DNA from: Muriicola marianensis
GTDB taxonomy: Bacteria; Bacteroidota; Bacteroidia; Flavobacteriales; Flavobacteriaceae
DNA length: 64,000 nucleotides
NCBI RefSeq assembly: GCF_014638095.1
Contig: NZ_BMFH01000001.1
Coordinates: 1,807,227-1,871,226, forward strand
Reading direction: 5' to 3'
Positions 35,562-45,307 of this stretch are shown here, piece after piece. The notes beneath the pieces are model-generated. The model did no database searches, was not told the DNA's origin, and worked only from the letters and a program-made list of their open reading frames with translations. Position 1 is the stretch's first letter, and every line of letters begins with the position of its first letter. The translations under genes were made by a program, and so were the position numbers.

Positions 35562-38360
35562 CTAATCCCTGTCAGAGGGCATTAATTCAAGCCCTTGATT
35601 GATCCCCTTCTCCATAGGCGGAACTCCTTTTTCCATCCAAACCGGTTTGGGCTCGTCCTTGAGGTAGTAATCAAAGAACTGGGCCATGCGGGTGTTGAAA
35701 TCCTTGCGGTTGGGCAGTTTGAGGGGCCAGTGGGGTTCCCCGTTGTAGTTCAGGAACCAGGCCGGTTTGCCGAGTCGTCTCAGGGCCACAAAGAATTCGA
35801 TCCCCTGGTACCAGGGCACGTGGCCATCTTCGTCGTTGTGCATGATCAGTAAAGGGGTGTTGATCTTGTCTATGGTAAAGATGGGGGAGTTCTCGATAAA
35901 GCGCTGTGGATACTCCCAGGGGGTGCCCCCTATTCTGCTCTGGGTGTGTTCGTACTGGAACTGCCGGCTCAGGCCCGTCCACCAGCGGATGCCCCCATAG
36001 GCGCTGATCATATTGGGGACCGGTGCCCCGGACTCGGCCGCCCGGAAGATGTCCGTGCGCGTCACCAGGTAGGCGATCTGGTACCCGCCCCAGCTGTGTC
36101 CCTGCACCCCTATGCGGTCCTTGTCTATAAACCCTTTTTCAATCAGGGCTGTCACCCCTGGGATGACGCAGTTGTAGGCGCTCTCTCCCGGGTAGCCGAT
36201 GCGGTAGTGCACGTCAGGGTTAAAGATCACATACCCCCGGCTCGTATAAAAACTGTAGTTGATGCTGGAGCGTTCAAAACGAGGGCGACGATGGCGGTGC
36301 AGGCCATCTGAGCTGCGCTCGTAGAAGTTTACCAGCAAAGGGTATTTCTTATTGGGATCAAAGTTTTCGGGGGTTGCGAGCATCCCGGTGAGCTCTATCC
36401 CGTCCAGGGAGGTCCAGTTAACGAGTTCGATGCTGCCCCAGCTGTATTCGGATTGCTGGGGGTTGGCATTTGAGATCCGCGTCACCCGACTGAAATCTGA
36501 GTTGGCCAGGCGGACGTCCGGGAATTCCTCAAACGATTCCCGTGTAAAACGGAAGATCTCGGCTTTTTCGGCCTTGGTGAGGTTGGCGTAGTGGTAGGGT
36601 CCGCTGACCAGGGGTTTCAGGGTGCGGGTGCGGATGTCGAGGAGGGCATACCCGCTGCTTTTGTCTACCTCGTTAAAGGTGCGCAGGAGGACGGGTTTTT
36701 TGGTGTTGATATGGTCCACCTCGGGATCCATGTGTTCGTAGCGGTAAACCGTCTTGTTCTCCCTCCCGGTGGTGAGACGGGTTTGGGCCCCGCTGCGGGG
36801 ATTAAAGCTCCAGAGGTCGTAGCGGTCGTACAGGATAAGCGCCTGGTCGTCTTCCGTCACCCCGGCGGCCCCGTAGGGGTAGGGAGGTGTGGGGCTGTCG
36901 TTGGTCTCGTCGTAGAACACCTTGCCTTTGGTGAGGGGGAGGTAGCGGTCCTTTTCGATGTCATAGGTAAACCACAGGCTGTCCAGGTTGTCATAACCGT
37001 AGACAAAGGTGGCTTTGGGGCTGAGGTCTACGCGGCCTGCTATTTTCTTCAAAATGGGTTTGCGGGCTCCCGTATTGACATTTACCACCGCATAGTCCCG
37101 GGCGCGCTGACCTGTCCACTGGGATTCCAGGGCATAGGGTTCCGGATTGCGCAGGAGGGCATAGGGGGCGTTCCGGTGTTCGGTAAGGCCGGATTCCGGG
37201 AAGGCGTCATTAGCCAGTTGGAGAAGGCGTTTGTTTTTATCGAGGTGCACAACGGCCAGGTAGGCCTGGGTGGTGTCGTTTTTCAGGTCCATTTCCTGGA
37301 CCGTGTAGAGGCGGGGCTCGTCATAGGTCCACACCTCCACGCTGGAGACCTCTTCGTCTAAGAGCATGGTGTCTTTGATGACCGGCGGAAGGGCCAGGCC
37401 GAAGTATAGTTTGGACTCGTCTTTGGAGAAGCGGATCTCCTCGTAAGGGGAGGGGCGCAGGTCGTTGGAGAGGGTAGAAGGACCGGCCAGTTTCTCAGCC
37501 TTGTTCATCCCGGCTTGCCAGTGATAGAGTTCGCGGGGGCGGAGTTGAACTTTGGTGGTATCGGTGTCGGCCACAAAGCCCAAGTGTTTCCCGGATTCGC
37601 TTAGTCTGAGGTTGCTGTAATCAGCCTTCTTGGCCTCGTGCAGGAGGGTACGGGTGTTGTTGACGAGGTCCATCACAAAGATGGCTGCATTGGAGGAATC
37701 CGTGTCTCCGGTGGTGGCCCAGGCCAGGGTCTTGCCCTTTTTGGCGAAAGCATAATCGGTTACGAATTTTAAAGTGTCTTCTGCCCCGCTTTCCAGAGCG
37801 CGGAGGACGAGGTGGTAGCCGTTCTTTTTGGAGACTTTCTTTTCTTTTTTCTTTTTCTTGGATTCGGTCTTTGTGGTGTCTTTTACCGTGTCCTTAGGGA
37901 CTTCAATTTCCTCCAGCTGGTAGGCGATATACCCACTCCAGTCTTCGGGTACTTTATAGGATTTTACGTGGGCGATTTTCTCCAGCTTTCCGGTTGGTAG
38001 GTGGTAGATCCCCAGGCTGTCCTTGGGCATATCTTTTTTCTTCACCTTGCGTCTTTTCATATCCATCACGCTGTCCTTCCAGGCAGTGATATGGAAAACG
38101 AGGGCCTTGCTGTCGTCCGTAAACTCTCCACGGGAGGCACGGGTGTAGGTAAAGAGCTCTTTCCCGTTGGCGTCGTGTAGGTAGAGGGTCTGGTCTTTCT
38201 CTCCCTTCTCAAGGCTATAGGCCACATAGCCTCCGTTGGGGGCTAAACGGGGGGTTTCTATGGTGTTCCAGAGTTCGATGTCGGAGATGTCGAGGGGTTT
38301 TTTTTGGGCGGAGAGGGTGATGGTAATGATTAGAAACAGGGAAGTAAAGTGAGCTTTCAT
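35562..38360 (-). CDS. S9-family (prolyl oligopeptidase-type) peptidase, exported
   Basis: A 932-aa secreted protein with signal MKAHFTSLFLIITITLSA. Residues about 25-640 are a propeller-like region with a K/E-rich linker (about 165-185, KKKKKEKK). The C-terminal alpha/beta hydrolase domain has the nucleophile in GHSWGGYQIA, the Asp region HNDEDGHVPWYQG and the His in NGEPHWPL. It is longer than typical DPP4-like enzymes but the triad is intact. It probably degrades oligopeptides in the periplasm. No operon partner. Confidence 0.9.
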   Translation of the reverse strand: MKAHFTSLFLIITITLSAQKKPLDISDIELWNTIETPRLAPNGGYVAYSLEKGEKDQTLYLHDANGKELFTYTRASRGEFTDDSKALVFHITAWKDSVMDMKRRKVKKKDMPKDSLGIYHLPTGKLEKIAHVKSYKVPEDWSGYIAYQLEEIEVPKDTVKDTTKTESKKKKKEKKVSKKNGYHLVLRALESGAEDTLKFVTDYAFAKKGKTLAWATTGDTDSSNAAIFVMDLVNNTRTLLHEAKKADYSNLRLSESGKHLGFVADTDTTKVQLRPRELYHWQAGMNKAEKLAGPSTLSNDLRPSPYEEIRFSKDESKLYFGLALPPVIKDTMLLDEEVSSVEVWTYDEPRLYTVQEMDLKNDTTQAYLAVVHLDKNKRLLQLANDAFPESGLTEHRNAPYALLRNPEPYALESQWTGQRARDYAVVNVNTGARKPILKKIAGRVDLSPKATFVYGYDNLDSLWFTYDIEKDRYLPLTKGKVFYDETNDSPTPPYPYGAAGVTEDDQALILYDRYDLWSFNPRSGAQTRLTTGRENKTVYRYEHMDPEVDHINTKKPVLLRTFNEVDKSSGYALLDIRTRTLKPLVSGPYHYANLTKAEKAEIFRFTRESFEEFPDVRLANSDFSRVTRISNANPQQSEYSWGSIELVNWTSLDGIELTGMLATPENFDPNKKYPLLVNFYERSSDGLHRHRRPRFERSSINYSFYTSRGYVIFNPDVHYRIGYPGESAYNCVIPGVTALIEKGFIDKDRIGVQGHSWGGYQIAYLVTRTDIFRAAESGAPVPNMISAYGGIRWWTGLSRQFQYEHTQSRIGGTPWEYPQRFIENSPIFTIDKINTPLLIMHNDEDGHVPWYQGIEFFVALRRLGKPAWFLNYNGEPHWPLKLPNRKDFNTRMAQFFDYYLKDEPKPVWMEKGVPPMEKGINQGLELMPSDRD

Positions 38361-38464
38361 ACAGTGATTTTTGTGAAAGTTCTAAAGATAATAGATCTGA
38401 CTTTTAAATAAAATGGGGATAACAAATAAGAAAATCAATTTGAGGTTGACTTATTTATCGAAGT

Positions 38465-38680
38465 TTATTTTATGATTTTATTTACCTCCTTCCAATTAAC
38501 ATCACCTCCGTTTTGTTCGTAAAGCTTTAAAAGAGTTTCCAGAGTGAGTTTTTGAATTTTTGTACGCTCATTAATCTTATAATACCAGCAAACAACCTCT
38601 CTTAATAAGAGAAATACTGCGATTGATACTGCGACTGTTAAAATTAGGAGGAGAATAACGAAAGTTGGGTCATTTGCCAT
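38465..38680 (-). CDS. Small membrane protein
   Basis: A 71-aa protein: hydrophobic helix at about 8-27 (VILLLILTVAVSIAVFLLL), then REVVCWYYKINERTKIQKL and a polar tail. Short proteins with an REV/ICWYxKIN motif after one helix occur widely in Bacteroidetes, with unknown function. It is the last gene of the AT-rich, minus-strand block and lies 111 bases after the DUF262-AlbA_2 gene. Confidence 0.6.
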   Translation of the reverse strand: MANDPTFVILLLILTVAVSIAVFLLLREVVCWYYKINERTKIQKLTLETLLKLYEQNGGDVNWKEVNKIIK

Positions 38681-38791
38681 ACAAAGTTATTTAAAGGGTG
38701 GATAAAACAGAGATAGAGATCCAAGAGTTGGATTAAATTTAATAATGTAATCTTTATTTTTTTTGACCAAATTCTACCAAATTGTCATAAA

Positions 38792-41056
38792 TCAGTTGGG
38801 GAATCTTTGTTTGATGTAGTCATGAAGCTGCCTTCCTATTAGTTTTGCAGATGACCCCCCTGCTCTGATATAGAACTCTTCATCAGATCCGTTTTTTAGG
38901 AAAACGGGTACCTGGCTGGGTTTACAATCTATCAGCATAATTCTGCTGCCTTTAAAATCCTCAAAGCGAGGTTTTATGTGCAACATGGTTTCCGGACCCA
39001 TTCTGCTCATCACAATATTGCCAAGATGTAAATCCATTTTATCTTCATTGGCGAAACCATCAATGTCTAACCCTAAAGCCGCTCCATCATCGGCAACACC
39101 AATAACTAAGTATCCGCCATCTGTATTTAAAAATCCATTGATGGTCTTTAAAACAGCGTGTTCCATTTTGGGATCTTTCTCATTGGTATGAAGATTGACA
39201 CGGAGTGTTGATTTAAACTCGGTATAACTTCCCTCACCAACAGCGATCATCTGTTCTATAGTCTGTGGCTTTTCAATAATAATTTTGCCTTGTGCTAATT
39301 TTTTAAAGCCATCCTTGGTAACTTGAGCAATTAACTTTCTACGTGCTCCCAGAAATTCATCGTAGGTCATAGACTCCCAATCATCTGGCAAGGCATGCCA
39401 ATACTTCATTTTTTCGAGTGCACTAGAATCTATATTGTTGGTGAATACTTCAAAATATTCTGATGGAGCAGAATCTGAAATGGCTAAGTTTTCCTTCCAT
39501 TCGACGTAGGCATAATTCGCAATTTGATTGGTTTCTCTCACAGAAGTGATACCAAAACCCTTCAAATAATTCCTAGGGAATAAATGATGTCTTTCAACCT
39601 TGTTTTTATAGGCCTTAGTTGTAGGATCAAGTGCATCCCAAACTTTTATATCTGAAAACAGTGCCTTTGCATCTAGGATATGGAGCGCAGCATGGTAACA
39701 GTGAAGTACGGGCGTATTAGCCGAAGAAGACTCCAGCCGCACAGGCAATGTAGCTCTCCAAAAGTCATCGGTTAGCTCTGAATCGATGGTTTTACGCATC
39801 CAACTCAGAAATGCTTCTGGAGTAGTCATTCCCCTTAAATCTGCCAGGTCTCTTTCCATCGCAGTTTCTGCAGAGCTTATATATCTCAAAGTCAAATTCG
39901 TTACAAAGAACCATTCGCCGATTGCTTTACTTAATTCCTTATCGGGTACTTTTAAATCTAGCTTTCCTATCAGGTAGAAAACATACGCATACATAAGCGT
40001 AGTTTCCGAACTCACCATTTTTGAACTTCGATAGCCGGCGTGTTGAATGGCCAAAAGAAAATCGTGCCAGTTCTGGAGGTTGAGCACTTGTGATTGGGCC
40101 GCTTTTAATTTTTCAAATTGTCTATCTCTTTGTTCATCGCTGATATCTCCCGACTCCAAATCTTTACCTCGTAATAAAGAATAAGCGTATTTAAGGCGTG
40201 CACGCCTAAAACCATATCCAATAGAGACTCTTAGTAGTTGATCTGGGTCTGGATCTATAAAATGATTAAAGGGACCAGCTTCTCCCTTTTGCGGATTTCG
40301 AGCCGCTCTGCAAAATTGTTCTAGCTCTTTCCTTCCATCCTCCCAGAAAACAGACATTAACGTCAGAATAAAGTCGGATTGGTTTAATGTTTTTCCCTTG
40401 CTATTTATTCGCACAAATACTTCAGCCACTTGCTCCTCATCTATATCCGCAGAAAGTTCCAGTACTGTAAAGGGAAAGCTTTTTATACCAAATAGGTTCT
40501 GTAAGGATTGAGATATCTTGTCCTCTTCTTCAGGAGTTAGAACTTCTTCTACCTTTGATTTTGCTGTTTTCAACTGGGCTATAAATTCTGTGACCGCTTT
40601 GTACTGGTTGACCTCGTCCAAAAGCACTTTACTAACATTGGGGATCCATTCCGGATTTCTTCGGATACTGGCGTCAGCCACTTCGAACTTTTCAGACAGG
40701 GGATGAAAGGCTATTTCTATGCTTTCGCTATCGTAGTTGTCCCGTATGACTTTAATGTTTTTCATGACAGCGAACAGAGAAGTGAGCCGCTGCTGACCAT
40801 CGACAATAAGAAGTTGGGGAACCTTTTGATGGGAATTTACTCCAATTTGCTTTACGCCTTTATTCACCTTGTTTTCCCAAAAGAGCAAATACCCGATAGG
40901 ATAGCCTCGATACATGGAATCAAAAAGGTCTCTTACTTTTCTGTTAGGCCATACAAAGGGGCGTTGGATATCGGGAAGCCCAATATTTCCCATTTCTATG
41001 TCATCCATTAACTTGGATAAGGAATAGCTGACTTCTTTAAATAATGGCTTGCTCAT
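38792..41056 (-). CDS. DUF262-HNH protein fused to Schlafen AlbA_2 domain
   Basis: A 754-aa protein with no signal. Residues about 8-240 are a DUF262 (GmrS-like) domain: DIQRPFVWPNRKVRDLF, VDGQQRLTSLF and VFVRINSKGKTLNQSDFIL. A GmrD-like region follows, with HNH-type residues ERHHLFPRNYLKG (490-500), N510 and N523. Residues about 598-720 form a Schlafen AlbA_2 domain (GSYTEFKSTLRVN, NTDGGYLVIGV). DUF262/GmrSD proteins are type IV nucleases against modified DNA. The added AlbA_2 domain is uncommon in my knowledge of the family. It is transcribed after hsdR, 132 bases downstream. Confidence 0.85.
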   Translation of the reverse strand: MSKPLFKEVSYSLSKLMDDIEMGNIGLPDIQRPFVWPNRKVRDLFDSMYRGYPIGYLLFWENKVNKGVKQIGVNSHQKVPQLLIVDGQQRLTSLFAVMKNIKVIRDNYDSESIEIAFHPLSEKFEVADASIRRNPEWIPNVSKVLLDEVNQYKAVTEFIAQLKTAKSKVEEVLTPEEEDKISQSLQNLFGIKSFPFTVLELSADIDEEQVAEVFVRINSKGKTLNQSDFILTLMSVFWEDGRKELEQFCRAARNPQKGEAGPFNHFIDPDPDQLLRVSIGYGFRRARLKYAYSLLRGKDLESGDISDEQRDRQFEKLKAAQSQVLNLQNWHDFLLAIQHAGYRSSKMVSSETTLMYAYVFYLIGKLDLKVPDKELSKAIGEWFFVTNLTLRYISSAETAMERDLADLRGMTTPEAFLSWMRKTIDSELTDDFWRATLPVRLESSSANTPVLHCYHAALHILDAKALFSDIKVWDALDPTTKAYKNKVERHHLFPRNYLKGFGITSVRETNQIANYAYVEWKENLAISDSAPSEYFEVFTNNIDSSALEKMKYWHALPDDWESMTYDEFLGARRKLIAQVTKDGFKKLAQGKIIIEKPQTIEQMIAVGEGSYTEFKSTLRVNLHTNEKDPKMEHAVLKTINGFLNTDGGYLVIGVADDGAALGLDIDGFANEDKMDLHLGNIVMSRMGPETMLHIKPRFEDFKGSRIMLIDCKPSQVPVFLKNGSDEEFYIRAGGSSAKLIGRQLHDYIKQRFPN

Positions 41057-41188
41057 TCAGACTAATTGATTTTAAGTTTATAAAGATCGAGAATCAGACT
41101 TATTTCCTGAGTAAACTACCTTGAATTAATCGTGCCATCTATCGAGTATTTATGATTCTCTAAAAGAGGTCGAAAATTACTTTTCCTT

Positions 41189-44100
41189 TTAAGATTGATG
41201 GCCGGTCAATTCACTGGCTATCATCTCGGCTTGTTTCAACACGGTTTCAGTGGCCAATTTTTGCATGTCTGGAGGATATCCATATTGCCTTAGCGTACGT
41301 TTAATGATCACCTTTAATTTCGCCCGTACACTTTCTTTAATAGTCCAATCAATGGATGCATTATGCTTAACACGTTCAGTTAGTATGACCGCAAGTTCCC
41401 GAAGCTTGTCCTGTTGCATCAATTGCATTGCACTCTCATTATTAGACACTGCTGTGTAGAATGCATATTCAAAATCAGTAAGACCCATATTCTTGGCCTC
41501 ACTATCCATGTTGACGATTTCCTTACTCAGTTTGATAAGCTCTTCCATTACCTCAGCAGCTGTCAGTATCTTGTTGTGATACTTCTTGATGGAATTTTCG
41601 AGCATCTCTTTGAGAGATTGACTTTTAACCAAGTTCTTCTTAGAACGAGTTTTGATTTCGTCATTGAGAAGTTTCTTTAGAACTTCAAGGGCAACATTTT
41701 TGTGTTCCATCCCTTTCAGTTCCAACAAAAAATCTTCGGAAAGAATGGAAATGTCTGGCTTCTTTATACCGGCCGCATCAAAGACATCGATCACCTGTTC
41801 TGAAACCAGTGCTTGATCAATGACTTGTCTTATCGTAGTTTCAATTTCTTCATCGGTTCTGCCTTCTCCTGCGCTATCAAATTTGGCCAATCTGGCCTTA
41901 ACTGCCTGAAAGAAGGAAACCTCGTCTTTGACGTCCATGGCTTGATCATGGGGAACTGCAATGGCGAAGGCCTTGGATAAGGCTGTAACTTCATTGATGT
42001 ATCGCTTCTTACCGTCCTCCAAACTGAGTATGTGCTCCTCAGCAGCCAAGATCATGGAAAGCTTCTGACCTGTTTCCGCTTCAAAATAATCCTCATAAGG
42101 AAAATGATTAAACATTTGGGAAACCACTTCCAATTTTTCCAACATCAATTCCACTGCCTGGGCTTGTGCCAGCGTAGGGTCCCCTTTTCCTCCGGCATCT
42201 GAATAAAATGAAAGGGCCTTTTTCAAGTCAGATGCTATACCCAAATAGTCTACCACCAAACCTCCAGGTTTGTCTTTATAGACGCGGTTTACTCTGGCAA
42301 TAGCCTGCATTAGATTGTGGCCTTTCATGGGTTTGTCGATGTAGAGGGTGTGCATGCTTGGTGCGTCAAAACCGGTGAGCCACATATCTCTAACTATCAC
42401 CAATTTCAATTCATCATTCGGATCTTTCATTCGGTCCGCGAGAGTTCTTCGCTGTTGCTTCGAGGTATGATGTTTGGCAATTTTTGGGCCATCAGATGAG
42501 GCAGAGGTCATCACGACTTTGATGACACCTTTGTCCAAATCATCTGAATGCCACTCCGGTTTGAGTTTGACGATTTCTTCGTAGAGATCTGCCGCAATGC
42601 GCCTAGACATGGCTACAATCATTCCCTTCCCTTCGAAAACTTCCTGGCGCTGACTAAAATGTTGAATGATATCCTTCGCTACGGTCTTAATTCGGTTTTC
42701 ACTGCCGATTAAGGCTTCTAACTGTGTCCATTTGGCTTTGGCTTTTTGAGTTTCGGTGAGTTCTTCAACGTCTAACTCATCATCCAATTCCTCCACCAGT
42801 TTTTTGCCTTCTTCGCTTAGGTTGACTTTGGCCAATCGGCTTTCGTAATAAATGCGTACGGTAGCACCATCTTCAACCGCCTGGGCGATGTCGTACACAT
42901 CAATGTAGTTGCCGAAAACGGCAGGGGTATTTACATCCGTACTTTCTATTGGGGTACCTGTAAAACCGATGTAGGTGGCATTAGGTAGCGCATCGCGCAT
43001 GTACTTGGCAAAGCCGTACACGGTTTTCTTACCGATCACATTGCCATGCTCGTCTTTGTCATCTATGGTTTTGGCTTTGAAACCGTATTGGGTGCGGTGG
43101 GCTTCATCGGCTATCACTACAATATTTTCTCGTTCTGAGAGGGTTTCATATACATTCCCTTCTTCGGGCGAGAACTTTTGAATAGTGGTAAAAATCACAC
43201 CCCCTGAAGCCACTTTTAATTTTTCCTTCAAATCGTTTCGATTTTCTATCTGCTTGGGTTCTTGTCGCAAAAGCTGAGTGGAAGAAGCAAAGGTGTCAAA
43301 GAGTTGATCATCCAAGTCATTTCGGTCGGTGATAACCACCACGGTAGGATTGTCCAAAGCCAACACAATTTTACCGGTAAAGAATACCATGGAAAGGGAT
43401 TTTCCACTTCCTTGGGTATGCCAAACAACCCCGCCTTTTCGGTCGCCTTCAGGCTGACTTTGGACTCCAGGCAACCCATAATTTGATGGATCATCTGCTG
43501 CCGGGTGCAATCCAAAATCCAATTCATTTTTGTGGTAACCTGTGGCTCGTAATGTAGACTCTATAGCTTTGTTTACTGCATAATATTGGTGATAAGCCGC
43601 TAATTTCTTGACGGTGGAAATAGTAGTTACGCCTGTTTGGGCATCTTCCTTTTTCGATTTTTCAAACACAATAAAATGCCTTACTAAATCGAGTAAGGTC
43701 TCTTTGTTGAGCATTCCTTTTATAAGCGTTTCCAATTGACCTACAAGGTGGGATGCTTCTTCTATGCCGTCCGCCGATTTCCACGCCATAAACCGGCTCA
43801 TACCCGAGGATATAGTACCTGCCCTAGCTTCCAAACCGTCTGAAATAACCGTAAAAGCATTGTAGGTAAACAGGCTTGGAATAACAGCTTTATAAGTCTC
43901 TATCTGTCGGAAGGCAGATTTGATCGTGGCGTTTTCGTCTGCTGCATTCTTGAGTTCAATCACCACCAAAGGAATGCCGTTAACAAAGAGAATAACATCT
44001 GGGCGTTTGTTTACGCCATTTTCTACTACGGTAAACTGGTTAGCGACAATAAACTCGTTGTTTTCGGGTGTGTTGAAATCGACTAACCAAACCAGATCAC

Positions 44101-44425
44101 CCCTTTGCTGTCCGTCTTTTTGATAACTGACTTTGATGCCTTCGGTCAATAAGCGATGAAAGCTTTCATTATTGGTCAATAATTCGGGCGAATGAATACG
44201 CTGTATTTCTTTAATGGCTTCTTCCTGAGCAGCGGGTGGCATGGTGGGGTTGATTCTTTGTACGGCCTCTGCCATGCGATGTGTTAGCAGGATTTCTTTG
44301 TATGAACTCCGCTCCGGATTTTCCCCATCATGCGAGATATCTGGGCCATAGACATAATTGTAATTGAGTTTTTCTAACTCTTGAATAGCAAATAATTCTA
44401 TTTCGTTTTCTGTGATTCGATTCAT
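41189..44425 (-). CDS. hsdR: Type I restriction endonuclease, R subunit
   Basis: A 1078-aa motor-nuclease subunit. The N-terminal HSDR_N nuclease has RPD (D143) and ELK (E157, K159). The SF2 translocase has Walker A QGSGKS (K342), DEAH (440-443) and GFTGTPI, with later motifs such as DMWLTGFDAPS and AIARVNRVYKDKPGG. A DUF3387-type C-terminal helical region follows. It cuts DNA that the M2S complex finds unmodified. It follows the CBS-HEPN gene after 146 bases. All key residues are present, so it looks active. Confidence 0.95.
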   Translation of the reverse strand: MNRITENEIELFAIQELEKLNYNYVYGPDISHDGENPERSSYKEILLTHRMAEAVQRINPTMPPAAQEEAIKEIQRIHSPELLTNNESFHRLLTEGIKVSYQKDGQQRGDLVWLVDFNTPENNEFIVANQFTVVENGVNKRPDVILFVNGIPLVVIELKNAADENATIKSAFRQIETYKAVIPSLFTYNAFTVISDGLEARAGTISSGMSRFMAWKSADGIEEASHLVGQLETLIKGMLNKETLLDLVRHFIVFEKSKKEDAQTGVTTISTVKKLAAYHQYYAVNKAIESTLRATGYHKNELDFGLHPAADDPSNYGLPGVQSQPEGDRKGGVVWHTQGSGKSLSMVFFTGKIVLALDNPTVVVITDRNDLDDQLFDTFASSTQLLRQEPKQIENRNDLKEKLKVASGGVIFTTIQKFSPEEGNVYETLSERENIVVIADEAHRTQYGFKAKTIDDKDEHGNVIGKKTVYGFAKYMRDALPNATYIGFTGTPIESTDVNTPAVFGNYIDVYDIAQAVEDGATVRIYYESRLAKVNLSEEGKKLVEELDDELDVEELTETQKAKAKWTQLEALIGSENRIKTVAKDIIQHFSQRQEVFEGKGMIVAMSRRIAADLYEEIVKLKPEWHSDDLDKGVIKVVMTSASSDGPKIAKHHTSKQQRRTLADRMKDPNDELKLVIVRDMWLTGFDAPSMHTLYIDKPMKGHNLMQAIARVNRVYKDKPGGLVVDYLGIASDLKKALSFYSDAGGKGDPTLAQAQAVELMLEKLEVVSQMFNHFPYEDYFEAETGQKLSMILAAEEHILSLEDGKKRYINEVTALSKAFAIAVPHDQAMDVKDEVSFFQAVKARLAKFDSAGEGRTDEEIETTIRQVIDQALVSEQVIDVFDAAGIKKPDISILSEDFLLELKGMEHKNVALEVLKKLLNDEIKTRSKKNLVKSQSLKEMLENSIKKYHNKILTAAEVMEELIKLSKEIVNMDSEAKNMGLTDFEYAFYTAVSNNESAMQLMQQDKLRELAVILTERVKHNASIDWTIKESVRAKLKVIIKRTLRQYGYPPDMQKLATETVLKQAEMIASELTGHQS

Positions 44426-44571
44426 ATATCACGATCAATCTTCATTAAAATACACTTGCCATTAAGTGTTATTATCATAAAGGCATTTCTTTGTATTTGC
44501 ATCTTAAATTAGGGTTGAGTCATTTATCAGGTAAGATACTCAGATCACACTTATTCAAGCCTTTAAGTTAA

Positions 44572-45303
44572 CTAATTGGAGGTCCTAGTAATTGCATTTT
44601 GAACCCTAAAATATTTATTTATGTCCTTTAGATGTTTCATTTCCCGATTCGATAATTTCCTGGTTTTAAAATGCATTATATCATTTCGAACTTTTCGGAT
44701 GACATCCAACTTCTCAATGAATACCTCTTTATGTAATGGAATTTGAAACTCACTCCAAAAAGCTTCTTCGTTTAAAACTCTGAGATATTGACCAAATGTT
44801 AAATCATCTGGACTTTTTATACGTTTACTAAGCTTCTTTCTACAAAAATCCAAGAAAAGTTTGTTATCTATATTAGTATGAATATATAGCCTTAACACGC
44901 TTTCAATGGATTTTAACTCCAGAAATGGCTCAATTTCCATTTTGAAGAGTTGGGCAAGATCGTAAAGGGTCAAGATTGTATAGACCTGATTCTCTTCATT
45001 GCTAATAAACGCAAACTCCTTTTCTAATATGCTCTCAAAATGTTCAATTACCCGATCTGAATCTTTAAGTTTTAGGAGATTTGGGTCCATAAAATCTCGA
45101 ACTAAATTTTCCTCGGTTTTGAAGTTTCCAGCAACACCTATCGTTTTCCAACTGATAAAACCGATTACCTCACCATTCTCGTTGGTTACTGCCAATTGCG
45201 AAAAATCATTTACCAGCATTTTTGAAGTTGCTTCTTGCAAATGACTTGCAGCTTTAACAGAAACTAATTGGTGATAATGTTCAATTACGTTCTTTATTTT
45301 CAT
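44572..45303 (-). CDS. CBS-pair protein with C-terminal HEPN-like motif
   Basis: A 243-aa protein starting MKIKNVIEHYHQLVSV (an ATG six codons earlier, overlapping hsdS by 14 bases, is also possible). Residues about 5-125 form two CBS-like repeats (MLVNDFSQLAVTNENGEVIGFI and FAFISNEENQVYTILTLYDLA). Residues about 130-243 are helical and end with RKVRNDIMHFKTRK, where R206 and H211 give the Rx4H signature of HEPN RNases (Swt1-like). It sits between hsdS and hsdR, where anticodon nucleases such as PrrC sit in other type I loci. The RNase role is inferred. Confidence 0.7.
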   Translation of the reverse strand: MKIKNVIEHYHQLVSVKAASHLQEATSKMLVNDFSQLAVTNENGEVIGFISWKTIGVAGNFKTEENLVRDFMDPNLLKLKDSDRVIEHFESILEKEFAFISNEENQVYTILTLYDLAQLFKMEIEPFLELKSIESVLRLYIHTNIDNKLFLDFCRKKLSKRIKSPDDLTFGQYLRVLNEEAFWSEFQIPLHKEVFIEKLDVIRKVRNDIMHFKTRKLSNREMKHLKDINKYFRVQNAITRTSN

Positions 45304-45307
45304 CTTG

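Noticed and set aside
36591-37361. A 256-aa plus-strand ORF opposite the S9 peptidase
   Set aside because: It is antisense to a clear S9 gene and shows no domain or signal.
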